Source: Flavobacterium psychrophilum (GTDB taxonomy: Bacteria; Bacteroidota; Bacteroidia; Flavobacteriales; Flavobacteriaceae). From it: a stretch of 64,000 bases of DNA. The translations under genes were made by a program, and so were the position numbers. Numbering within the stretch: the stretch's first letter is position 1; every line of letters starts with the position of its first letter. Positions 47,290 to 54,853 of the stretch are shown here, piece by piece. Below the pieces are notes generated by a model. It saw nothing but the letters and a program-made list of their open reading frames with translations, was not told the origin of the DNA and did not search any database. Location: contig CAMCFT010000018.1 of the NCBI GenBank assembly GCA_945874225.1, positions 16,349 to 80,348 on the forward strand, written 5' to 3'.

Positions 47290-49334
47290 ATGGGTTTTTC
47301 TGATTCTGGAAACTCAATCCCTAATTCTTTTAACTTTTTTTTCAAATTTACATTTTCTGCTTCAAATTTATCTGCCTTCTGTTTATTGATTTTTGCTTCA
47401 TTTTTTTGTTGTGTTGCATAATCATTAAACTTATTCCCTAACAATAAAGTTAATTCATCCTTATAAGGCATTATTGGGTCATAAAGCCAATGATAGGCAT
47501 TTCCAATAGCTCCGTTAAATAATCTAGGAGTAATCGGTTTACTACCAGCAGATAATATTTGTTCATCGGAAATGCCAGGATAAGGGTCAATATAGTAAAT
47601 TACTTTTATCCCTAACTGATAAGCTTTTTTTGCACATAACTCACAAGGGCTCGCAGTAGTAAACAACTTTCCATTTTCAATTCCTGTTCCACCATATTTT
47701 GCTAATTGCAAAAAAGCATTTTCTTCAGCATGTAATGACCTTGTATGCACTTGATTCTTTCCATCTTTTGAATATGAATTTCTTAGATCTTTAAAACAAA
47801 AACAAACATTTCTTCCCTTCAAAACTTCTTTGTTTTGCTCAATTGGCTCCTCAAATTTACTTATTAACTCGTTTCGAAATTTAGGCTCATTTTCGGATTT
47901 ATATTCATCTTCATTCATATATTCATACTCATAAGGACTAAAAGCTTTTTTGTCCGATGTAACTTGTGGGTTTATAAGATCTTGCACATTTCTTAAAACA
48001 CAAGGAACTAAGCCTTCCGGTGTTGTATTCCAGCCAACTGCTTTAATAGAATAATTCTCATCAGTAATTGCCGCCCCTACATGTCTTGATATACATCCAG
48101 AGTTATGTTTAGCAGTGTATGCCAATTGCATACATCTTTCTTCAGGAGAAGGGGTAATTAAACCAGGTTGACTGATTAATGAGACATATTTCAAAAGTTG
48201 TGTTTTCCAATTAAAGTATGGAGAGGTATTGTCCTTCTTAGCCCTTTCTGTCATCGTTGAATCACAATTTTGGTGCTCTAATTTTTCATTCTCTTCATCG
48301 ACTTCATTTTTGGAGAGAAATGAGATGTGAATATCTGCTTGTTGAATACAAGCAGATATATTCGCTTTGAAAAATTCGTCATCTTCACCTCCTTTATATT
48401 CTTCTCTCCAAAAAGCCTCACGAATTTCCTTAGTATCAGGTGTGCTATATTTGCTTGAGAGTGCTTTCTTTCTCGAATTAATTTCCCTATTAATTGCAAC
48501 TGTATAATATGCGGAAAAACGTTGTTTGAAAAACATTATTTCAATGGGATTGCGTAAATCATCAATTACTATTTGAGTTCTTTTTTCACTAGTTCTCTTC
48601 TCATCAAACTCATTCTGTACGAACTTTTCATGACTTTTAATAATCTTATTGATAAGCTCAACTATCGTAAAAGCTTTATCTGCGGAAGGTTCAGAAAATT
48701 TATATGGTTCTCCAGATTTTCTTAAATTTATTGAGATGATTTGTAACAGCTTGTTTCCTTTTATTCTTGAGTTCTTTTTTAGGGCATCAATAAATTTTTC
48801 ACAAAAAGGTTGAAATTTTCCTCGGAAATAGAAATTATATAAGCCGACGCTTGGAATTTCTATTTTTTTGTATTCTTCTGACAATACATTGAAAGAGTCT
48901 CTAAGGGTTAGTAATTCCAGAGTTTCGATATTAAAATTAGTTTCCGCTCCTGTCGATTTTAGTTTTTTAAACAATTCCTCAAAAGTATCTAATAACTTTT
49001 CTGATTCCAAAAAATTAATAAATTCATCAAATGAATATTTGAGTAAGAACATTACCAATACATCTTTATAATTTATCCTAGCATAACTCTTAAAATTGAT
49101 GCTTGCGTAATTGTAAATGATGCGATACTTTCTAAATGAATTGTATTTAAACTCTTCATTTTTATTATCAAAGTCAATTTTATTCGGGTCTTCATAATCA
49201 GCTCCATTATCAAAACCCCTAACTAACTGGTTAGCTACTTCTGAACAACCAGAACCTATTTGTCCGGTAAGTCCAATTACAGTGAAATTACTTCTTAAAT
49301 TGTAGATGTTTGACAGATCTATTCCTTTACTCAT
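47286..49334 (-). CDS. P-loop plus dCTP/dCMP-deaminase-like defence protein
   Basis: About 682 residues from ATG 49334, 10 bp after the E1 gene's stop; a start at 49364 would overlap that gene by 20 bp. The N-terminal domain has a kinase-like P-loop (VIGLTGQIGSGCSEVANQL). The C-terminal half is a zinc cytidine/dCMP deaminase: SRHVGAAITDENYSIKAVGW, the HAEE motif near residue 535 (His ligand, catalytic Glu) and TTASPCELCAKKAYQLGIKV with both Cys ligands near 560. Proteins with this architecture are known as anti-phage dCTP deaminases, which deplete dCTP during infection. Its fusion into a ubiquitin-like operon suggests control by conjugation or by the E1. Confidence 0.85.
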   Translation of the reverse strand: MSKGIDLSNIYNLRSNFTVIGLTGQIGSGCSEVANQLVRGFDNGADYEDPNKIDFDNKNEEFKYNSFRKYRIIYNYASINFKSYARINYKDVLVMFLLKYSFDEFINFLESEKLLDTFEELFKKLKSTGAETNFNIETLELLTLRDSFNVLSEEYKKIEIPSVGLYNFYFRGKFQPFCEKFIDALKKNSRIKGNKLLQIISINLRKSGEPYKFSEPSADKAFTIVELINKIIKSHEKFVQNEFDEKRTSEKRTQIVIDDLRNPIEIMFFKQRFSAYYTVAINREINSRKKALSSKYSTPDTKEIREAFWREEYKGGEDDEFFKANISACIQQADIHISFLSKNEVDEENEKLEHQNCDSTMTERAKKDNTSPYFNWKTQLLKYVSLISQPGLITPSPEERCMQLAYTAKHNSGCISRHVGAAITDENYSIKAVGWNTTPEGLVPCVLRNVQDLINPQVTSDKKAFSPYEYEYMNEDEYKSENEPKFRNELISKFEEPIEQNKEVLKGRNVCFCFKDLRNSYSKDGKNQVHTRSLHAEENAFLQLAKYGGTGIENGKLFTTASPCELCAKKAYQLGIKVIYYIDPYPGISDEQILSAGSKPITPRLFNGAIGNAYHWLYDPIMPYKDELTLLLGNKFNDYATQQKNEAKINKQKADKFEAENVNLKKKLKELGIEFPESEKPI

Positions 49335-49344
49335 ATTTATACAT

Positions 49345-50520
49345 TTATTCGATGAAATCTTCACTAATTAATTGTGATGTATTAATGGTGTAGGTTGAAT
49401 TAAATTCTTGTTTCAAATCTTGATAAAAACCACTCAACTTTTTCCATTTCAACACAGCCATTAATGCATTTAATGCATTAAGGTCTGCAATCTGAATGTT
49501 CGTTGCATATTCATCATCGTCCATTGAAGCAGAACCAATTCTATTGGGAATATGGTCATACTTATCAGGAGTGCCAACAGTAACCCTAAGTTGTCCAATA
49601 AGATTTTCGTCAACTACATTTACACCAAGGCCGGCATCAATAAACGTAATACCAAAGTTTTTTAATTTGGAAATTATCATACTTCTTGCACTATTACTGT
49701 CAATACAAATGAATACATATGAAAGCCCATTGAGCAGTTCAATATTATTTTCAGTTATCTTTTCTGAATAAGGTATAATACCCTTTCTCATTTGGGAATA
49801 TATTTCTTTGTAATAATCAACCTTCTTTAACCGTCTGTTTAAAGTTTCAATGGATGCAGCACCTGGAGCACGAAACGCATTATGTTGAAGAAATTCGTCT
49901 GAATCAAAAAGAAGTATTTCTTCAACAGGAGTTTTAGCAATCAAATCTAAGATATAAGAACCTGTTCCACCCAAGCCGATTATCGCAACTCTTTGTCCTT
50001 TGAATTTAGAATTAAGTTGATAAATATTGGCTCTACTAGAGTTAGAATCTATGTAATTAAATACAGTTTCATCTTCGCTGTCAATAATAACTTTAAATGT
50101 TTTTGCAGTTACAGTTTTATCAATTGATTTAGCTGGAGCGGTAATTATTTCTGCATATCGGGTTACCTTATGATAGTAATTGTCGTAACCATTAGGAGGT
50201 TTGTTCGAAAAGGAATAATTCAATACTATTCCATCAAATAATTGTTGATTTAATGGGGAGTGCTGAATAGCTGTAATAATAGACCCATCATTATTGCACG
50301 GATGTTCACCCATAAAATTGATAACATGATTATCAGGTTTTATAGTAACGTCGTTATTCAGTGAAAGTGTTGAGATTAGCTTTCCAAATTTTACTTCTCG
50401 TTGGCTATTTACATATGGTATATGGTGGACAATTAAATGCCCACCTTTTACTTCTATCTCAAAACCATCATCTCTGAGTTGCTTTAAATCGGGACTACGA
50501 TTTATCTGTTGCTGTAACAT
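49345..50520 (-). CDS. E1-like ThiF-family adenylyltransferase with N-terminal partner domain
   Basis: 391 residues. The first ~165 form a separate mixed domain with a conserved-looking MGEHPCNNDG (possible E2-like or DUF6791-type). The ThiF domain follows: GQRVAIIGLGGTGSYILDLI (nucleotide-binding loop near 178), LLFDSDEFLQHNAFRAPGA and YVFICIDSNSARSMI, as in E1 enzymes that adenylate the C-terminus of a ubiquitin-like protein. It overlaps the multiubiquitin gene by 26 bp. No separate E2 or JAB peptidase gene is seen in the operon, so the N-terminal domain may supply the missing step. Confidence 0.87.
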   Translation of the reverse strand: MLQQQINRSPDLKQLRDDGFEIEVKGGHLIVHHIPYVNSQREVKFGKLISTLSLNNDVTIKPDNHVINFMGEHPCNNDGSIITAIQHSPLNQQLFDGIVLNYSFSNKPPNGYDNYYHKVTRYAEIITAPAKSIDKTVTAKTFKVIIDSEDETVFNYIDSNSSRANIYQLNSKFKGQRVAIIGLGGTGSYILDLIAKTPVEEILLFDSDEFLQHNAFRAPGAASIETLNRRLKKVDYYKEIYSQMRKGIIPYSEKITENNIELLNGLSYVFICIDSNSARSMIISKLKNFGITFIDAGLGVNVVDENLIGQLRVTVGTPDKYDHIPNRIGSASMDDDEYATNIQIADLNALNALMAVLKWKKLSGFYQDLKQEFNSTYTINTSQLISEDFIE

Positions 50521-50974
50521 TAAATATCATTTTATTTTTCACATAAACCTTTTCTCCTCTTACCATTGATCCCTCATCGTTTTCATGTGGACCTTTGTCA
50601 TAAGTCACTGTATAAACCTTATCTGGATTAGGCTCATAAGCTCCAAAAGCTAAAATAACAACTTGCTCAAAAGTTATTATTTTTTCTGTCCAATTTTTGG
50701 GTCTTCCATTTACAATAAGTGTAATATTATAATCCTTATCTTTTGAATAAAAGTGTTCAATTTCAGGACGTGCAAGATTTACTTGCTTATCATCAGGAAT
50801 TGGTTCATCCTCCCATGGCTTTTTAATAGCAAGAAATATTTCATCTTCAGCATTAATGTTTCCTAGTTTCTTAATTTCAGCACCTGTTATATATTCTTGC
50901 TGCCATTCGTATTTTTTACCATTAATGGTTAGAGGCAAGACTTCTTTTCCCTTCTCTTTGTTTTGACTATCCAT
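50495..50974 (-). CDS. Multiubiquitin-domain protein (two beta-grasp repeats)
   Basis: 159 residues with two ubiquitin-like repeats: LPLTINGKKYEWQQEYITGA to about 80, and YNITLIVNGRPKNWTEKIIT to the end. Features of the 'multiubiquitin' family include the aliphatic-NGK/R start, W after the turn, DKVYTVTYDKGPHENDEGSM and GEKVYVKNKMIFNV. The C-terminus is NVTATDKS, not a Gly-Gly. It would be activated by the E1 next to it, possibly after processing or via a different terminus. It is first in the operon of four. Confidence 0.87.
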   Translation of the reverse strand: MDSQNKEKGKEVLPLTINGKKYEWQQEYITGAEIKKLGNINAEDEIFLAIKKPWEDEPIPDDKQVNLARPEIEHFYSKDKDYNITLIVNGRPKNWTEKIITFEQVVILAFGAYEPNPDKVYTVTYDKGPHENDEGSMVRGEKVYVKNKMIFNVTATDKS

Positions 50975-51173
50975 ATTTTTATATTTGTTATTTAAATTTT
51001 TTATTTATTCTCTTTATCAAACTTGATGATATCATTCAACTAAAATTATTATACTTTCTTCTTTAAAGAAAAACATAAATCAATCGAAAACTTTTACTTG
51101 CAAAGCTATCTTAGCCCTACCAGAGCGATTTAACCTAAAATAAACATTATTTGTTCAAACCATTCATATTGCT

Positions 51174-51314
51174 TTAACGTACTCCATAACCAATCTGATT
51201 TTCCGTCCCTAGAATATCACTATTAACAACCCCAATATAAACTATATAATGAGTACTAAATATTCCTTTAGTACGGCCAATCAAATCACCAATTCTTAAA
51301 TGACATAAATTCAT
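51174..51314 (-). pseudogene. 46-residue LRAT/NlpC-like fragment
   Basis: The short frame contains LRIGDLIGRTKGIFSTHYIV and YIGVV, which resembles the start of LRAT-like/NC domains (GDLI...HYaIYIG, catalytic His). The rest of the domain, including the Cys, is absent, and the frame ends after GYGVR. It is either a truncated gene or a mini-protein; it lies between the ubiquitin-like operon and a small gene of the same strand. The remainder of 50975-51391 shows nothing else apart from a terminator. Confidence 0.4.
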
Positions 51315-51339
51315 GTTTTTTTAATTTTAAATAAAACAT

Positions 51340-51372
51340 AAGAAAGCACTGCATTTAGAAGTGCTTTCTTTT
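51340..51372 (-). terminator. Hairpin terminator after the 57-residue gene
   Basis: AAGAAAGCACT (51340-51350) pairs perfectly with AGTGCTTTCTT (51360-51370) around 9 nt. T-rich sequence on both sides makes it usable on either strand; the nearest gene end is the minus-strand stop at 51392. Confidence 0.7.
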
Positions 51373-51391
51373 TAACAACTCGAATAAGAAA

Positions 51392-51565
51392 TTATTTTTC
51401 CTTTCTTACTCCTTTAAAAGGTTTCCCGTCTTGCTTAACATCCATAAAACGACCAGTAGTAGTATCGCGCTTTACATACTGTTCAGTTTTTGGATTATAA
51501 GTCTGACTTCTTTCCTTAACGGCACCATTACGATGTCCGTCTCCGGGTGTACCATTTTTTGCCAT
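51392..51565 (-). CDS. Small conserved-looking basic protein
   Basis: 57 residues from ATG 51565 (MAKNGTPGDGHRNGAVKERS; GRFMDVKQDGKPFKGVRKEK). It is Gly/Lys/Arg-rich, probably unstructured or nucleic-acid binding. I recall similar small proteins (KNG..GDGHRNG...GKPFKGVRKE) in Bacteroidota and Proteobacteria next to toxin-antitoxin genes, but cannot name the family. It has its own terminator and sits between the ubiquitin-like operon and the toxin-antitoxin pair. Confidence 0.65.
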   Translation of the reverse strand: MAKNGTPGDGHRNGAVKERSQTYNPKTEQYVKRDTTTGRFMDVKQDGKPFKGVRKEK

Positions 51566-51704
51566 GGCTTTCAGATTTAGAACAATCAAACAATTTAATA
51601 CTGAGGCGTTTGACTAAAAACCCAAGGAATAATTAGGTAATAAAAAGAATTCTATTACTTTTGCAGAAGAAATAAGCAAGGTACCAACTTTTAAATTTCA
51701 ACCG

Positions 51705-51741
51705 ACCGAAGCGCTATTCCAGTTTGCTTCGGTTATTTTTT
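51705..51741 (+). terminator. Plus-strand terminator without a matching gene
   Basis: ACCGAAGC (51705-51712) and GCTTCGGT (51726-51733) form a stem followed by TATTTTTTATT on the plus strand. No plus-strand gene precedes it. A TACTTTTG -7-like element lies at 51656-51663, so a small RNA of about 70 nt is possible (no good -33 box). Confidence 0.5.
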
Positions 51742-52741
51742 ATTCAAATGCCTTCAAATCAAAAGCATATTTTTTATAGCTTATCAAATCTCTACTACTT
51801 TCATTCTCAATCCAAGCCTTTTCTAAATGACTAATCTTAACGATTTCAACCGTATTTTTTTCTTTAAATTTTTCGGCAACATCTTCCAAAACTTTTAATT
51901 CATTGGCTTGAAATAAATCTGGATTAAAAGAAACAAACGGTTTAAACAACTCTGTATAATTATGGTCAATTTGTTTTTGTTCTACATCTATTACAAAATC
52001 ATCATATAATCTTCTATATATTTTTTCATATTCAGCAGGTACAGGTCCAAAAGGAATAGCTCTATAAGTAATCCCTAACATCGAATTACCCAATCGTTGA
52101 TAATTTAAAAAATCAGAATAAAACAATAACTTATTAACCTTAGTTTTATATAAATCAATTTCACATTTTGAAAAAAAACTCAAAACTTGACCAATTTTAT
52201 TATAATCTAACATCTTGAACCCTGAATGGTCATCTATTGTTCTATAAGCACACTGAACATTTATGATTTTCTTCCAAACATCACGCTCATCTTCAATTAG
52301 TTTATCAACATTTCTCAATAATTTAAGGATCTCATTCTCTTTCAATAAATGAGTACTTAACTCTATTTGTTTTTTAAATTCTTCGGGTTCTTTTATGGAT
52401 AATATCAATCTGCCATTCGAAACGGTTGGCATTTCACCACTCTCATACAATCGATAAGCATTGGAACCCAATCCTAAAATTTCCGACATTTTTTTAGCCG
52501 AAACTTCATATTTCTCTCTAATGGCTTTTATTTCCTCAGGAAATGGAATACCATATTTTTCTCTATACAAATTATGAACCTGATTAATATTAATTAAATC
52601 CAAATCATCATTTGTAAATCGTTCTTTGGTTTGATCACATTCAAAACTGTGATATACAATTTCAAACTCGTCTTTTCGGTAAGGTAAAATTTCTTTTTCT
52701 TTAATCAATTTCATCTCAATACCTGTAAACGGACTTTTCAT
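51740..52741 (-). CDS. Antitoxin with MqsA-type HTH and Panacea (DUF4065/SocA-like) domain
   Basis: 333 residues. The N-terminal ~60 resemble an MqsA/YgiT zinc-ribbon region but lack the paired Cys (MKSPFTGIEMKLIK). Then comes an XRE-type HTH (VSAKKMSEILGLGSNAYRLY followed by ESGEMP) and a helical link. The C-terminal domain (about 195-325; VNKLLFYSDFLNYQRLGNSM, YRAIPFGPVPAEYEKIYRRL) is the SocA/Panacea antitoxin domain. It follows the toxin gene with an ATGA overlap and probably neutralises and autorepresses it. Panacea domains are known as general antitoxin scaffolds paired with varied toxins. Confidence 0.83.
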   Translation of the reverse strand: MKSPFTGIEMKLIKEKEILPYRKDEFEIVYHSFECDQTKERFTNDDLDLININQVHNLYREKYGIPFPEEIKAIREKYEVSAKKMSEILGLGSNAYRLYESGEMPTVSNGRLILSIKEPEEFKKQIELSTHLLKENEILKLLRNVDKLIEDERDVWKKIINVQCAYRTIDDHSGFKMLDYNKIGQVLSFFSKCEIDLYKTKVNKLLFYSDFLNYQRLGNSMLGITYRAIPFGPVPAEYEKIYRRLYDDFVIDVEQKQIDHNYTELFKPFVSFNPDLFQANELKVLEDVAEKFKEKNTVEIVKISHLEKAWIENESSRDLISYKKYAFDLKAFE

Positions 52742-53103
52742 AATTTTTTTGTTTTAAAGGGATAAGTCATTTCGTATTCAGCTTCATGAAAAGAAATACA
52801 AATAACTGAGGAATTTTCACTTCCCATTGAAATCTTGATGTAAATTTCTTTTCCTTTCAGCTTTTTTCCAAAAACCCACATTGAAGAAATACCATACAAG
52901 TCGTCATCCAACGGCCCTTGGTAATAATCCTCATCAACCAAATCTCTTAAAATTTGTTTCCTGTCATTTGGTTTTATGTCCAATGCTAATAATGCCTTTG
53001 TGTTTTTTTTAGAAGTACGATCGTCTCTAAATAGAACCTCATAAATTGCCATTTTAACCTTAAATATTTTTAAATATTCTTTTACTTGTTGCTGTGTTAT
53101 CAT
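52738..53103 (-). CDS. MqsR-like toxin
   Basis: 121 residues with the MqsR-like pattern VKEYLKIFKVKMAIYEVLFR, ALLALDIKPNDRKQILRDLV, YYQGPLDDDLYGISSMWVFG and a beta-rich C-terminal end (EIYIKISMG; CISFHEAEYEMTYPF). MqsR toxins are ribosome-independent mRNA interferases. The gene precedes its antitoxin (toxin first, as in mqsRA) and the two overlap by 4 bp. The partner's Panacea domain makes this a hybrid MqsR-Panacea pair. Confidence 0.8.
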   Translation of the reverse strand: MITQQQVKEYLKIFKVKMAIYEVLFRDDRTSKKNTKALLALDIKPNDRKQILRDLVDEDYYQGPLDDDLYGISSMWVFGKKLKGKEIYIKISMGSENSSVICISFHEAEYEMTYPFKTKKL

Positions 53104-53354
53104 AATGGCAAGAACTTTTTAATGTAACTAACAGCATTTGGAATGCTATTAAAACAACTTTTACGTTGCAAATTTATACATTTAGTTTTAATAATTAAAC
53201 TTTTTAGTGTGTTTTTATAAAAATTTGTTTTTTGTATAAAATAAATTATACTATGCAAATAAATCTAGAATCTTTAGGTCTTCAAACTTTGGAGTAAATA
53301 AAAATATAGAATTCCGATGACCATCAAACACCTAGTATAATAAAACCTCGAAAC

Positions 53355-53393
53355 TTTAACAAAATATACAGTTAAACTGCATATTTTGTTAAA
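53355..53393. promoter_or_regulatory. 39-bp palindrome (family member g)
   Basis: Identical to the site at 42579-42617 (TTTAACAAAATATACAGTT, AAACTG, CATATTTTGTTAAA). It lies between the minus-strand toxin gene and the plus-strand gene at 53514. A conserved leader (TTCATTTCTT, TAGTATTTACTCGC) follows, as at 42618. Confidence 0.65.
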
Positions 53394-53513
53394 GTTCATT
53401 TCTTCAAAGTAGTATTTACTCGCTACATACATAATTTTATATTTAAAGTTCGGAAAATTAGAAAACCTCGTAGAGAAACGACAAAACAATTAATAATCTT
53501 AGAGATATAAAAA

Positions 53514-53729
53514 ATGGACAGAGAAGAAATACTGAATACATTAATCGAAGTTCGATACGAGCTGTCTAAAGTTAAAAAGAAATTAGACAATTTAGTTTCA
53601 CAATCAGTACGGTATAAAGAAATTTATCCGGAATTGGATAGTCCAGTTCGTGTTTTACGGGGACTCAATGAAGAAATACACGAGACTATTGAGATTGAAA
53701 AATGGGTATTAATGAATTCAATGAACTAA
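53514..53729 (+). CDS. Small coiled-coil protein, intact copy
   Basis: 71 residues, strongly helical with heptad-like spacing (ILNTLIEVRYELSKVKKKLD, then NLVSQSVRYKEIYPELDSPV). It is the intact member of a duplicated leader-gene module whose dead copy is at 42740. Kept promoter-side palindrome, same length and an unbroken frame support a real gene. Function unknown; it is first in a run of small plus-strand genes. Confidence 0.7.
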   Translation: MDREEILNTLIEVRYELSKVKKKLDNLVSQSVRYKEIYPELDSPVRVLRGLNEEIHETIEIEKWVLMNSMN

Positions 53730-53745
53730 TAAAAAAATAGAAATT

Positions 53746-53913
53746 ATGAAAAAGATACTAATTATAGGAATAATTACCAGCACACTCATTGTGGGTTATT
53801 CACTATATAATGGTAGAAAATGCACAGGTTTAGAAAATTGTAGTGCCTGCAAAAACTGCAAATATTGTAAGCATTGTGCCAAAGATGGTGGTACTTGTGG
53901 TGTTTGTAAATAA
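53746..53913 (+). CDS. Cysteine-rich small membrane protein
   Basis: 55 residues, 16 bp after the previous stop. An N-terminal hydrophobic helix (ILIIGIITSTLIVGYSL) is followed by a short domain with eight Cys: CTGLENCSACKNCKYCKHC, then GGTCGVCK. It is probably anchored in the inner membrane with a metal-binding or disulfide-linked head. I do not know a family for it. It starts with MKKILI after a short A-rich ribosome-binding region. Confidence 0.6.
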   Translation: MKKILIIGIITSTLIVGYSLYNGRKCTGLENCSACKNCKYCKHCAKDGGTCGVCK

Positions 53914-53916
53914 TAC

Positions 53917-53960
53917 TATAAAACAGGGAAACCGAAAACTGTATCAAAGAGTAGGTAAAG
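53917..53960 (+). repeat. Leader repeat copy L2
   Basis: AAAACAGGGAAACCGAAAAC followed by TGTATCAAAGAGTAGGTAAA. It shares this order with L1 (about 46594) and L3 (about 55336) and ends 12 bp before the next gene's ATG. Confidence 0.55.
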
Positions 53961-53971
53961 ATAAATAAATA

Positions 53972-54295
53972 ATGGAATTAATTTTTAAAACAACAAATCC
54001 CAACAAATTGAATTTGGCTATTTTATCTTTAATAGATGATGGAAAGTTAAAAACATGGGAAATACTTGAAGATGAAGGCATAAAATATATAAAGCATACT
54101 AAACAATGGGGAGAAAAAGGTGTCATAAAAATGGAAGCTGATACTGAAGAAAAACAACTTATTGTTAAAGTTTTAAAATTTAAGAAAATAACAGAAGAAG
54201 TTAAAGATTTTGAAGGTTATTATCTTGGTAGATTTTGCGAAATTATTTTTGTCAATTTTCCTAGAAATTTTAGTTCAATTGTAAATAAATTATAG
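53972..54295 (+). CDS. Hypothetical island protein
   Basis: 107 residues, Lys-rich, mixed strands and helices (LAILSLIDDGKLKTWEILED; GYYLGRFCEIIFVNFPRNFS). No signal peptide and no family recognised. It lies between leader repeat L2 and the NTPase-like gene at 54301, only 5 bp away, so the two are probably co-expressed and may be partners. Confidence 0.6.
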   Translation: MELIFKTTNPNKLNLAILSLIDDGKLKTWEILEDEGIKYIKHTKQWGEKGVIKMEADTEEKQLIVKVLKFKKITEEVKDFEGYYLGRFCEIIFVNFPRNFSSIVNKL

Positions 54296-54300
54296 AAAAT

Positions 54301-54774
54301 ATGAAAAAAGTATTTATATACGTGGGACATTCTAATTGGGGAAAGTCAATGGCTTTAAAAATGATTACTGGTGGAAGTAGTCGTATAAAAACTGCAACTA
54401 TATCTGGTCATAACGTGAGAGTTCGTAAAATGTCTAACGATGATAATGGACAAGGGTTATTAGATTGGGTTAAAAACATTCCTCTAATGCACTATGACAG
54501 GTTTATTGTTGCTTTTTGTCCTAAATATCCACCCGTCAATGAAGAATCAACGGCAGAACAAAATATTAGTTTGGATATTCTTTTAGAGTTGCAAATGACA
54601 AATGAATTATACTTTTTCGTTCAAAAGGAAAAGTATAATTATCCGACACAACAGATTATACAAGATGAGATTAACTGGATGTCAAATTTCGGAATTGTTA
54701 AAATTATATCAGGTCAAAACCCTAACACAATAAGGGCAATTGAATTTGAAAATTTTATTAAAGCTCATATATAA
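54301..54774 (+). CDS. Small P-loop NTPase-like protein
   Basis: 157 residues beginning MKKVFIYVGHSNWGKSMALK, a strand followed by a Walker A-like GxxxxGKS loop, then helices and strands (HYDRFIVAFCPKYPPVNEES; LYFFVQKEKYNYPTQQIIQD) compatible with a small kinase or GTPase-like fold. The Walker B acid is not obvious (perhaps HYDRF). It follows a 107-residue unknown by 5 bp. Role unknown. Confidence 0.65.
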   Translation: MKKVFIYVGHSNWGKSMALKMITGGSSRIKTATISGHNVRVRKMSNDDNGQGLLDWVKNIPLMHYDRFIVAFCPKYPPVNEESTAEQNISLDILLELQMTNELYFFVQKEKYNYPTQQIIQDEINWMSNFGIVKIISGQNPNTIRAIEFENFIKAHI

Positions 54775-54853
54775 AAGCGACAAAGTGAATTTGCAAAACA
54801 TTAGGTGGCACATTTTTCGCTAGCAATAAAAATATTAATTAGAACATTAAAAA

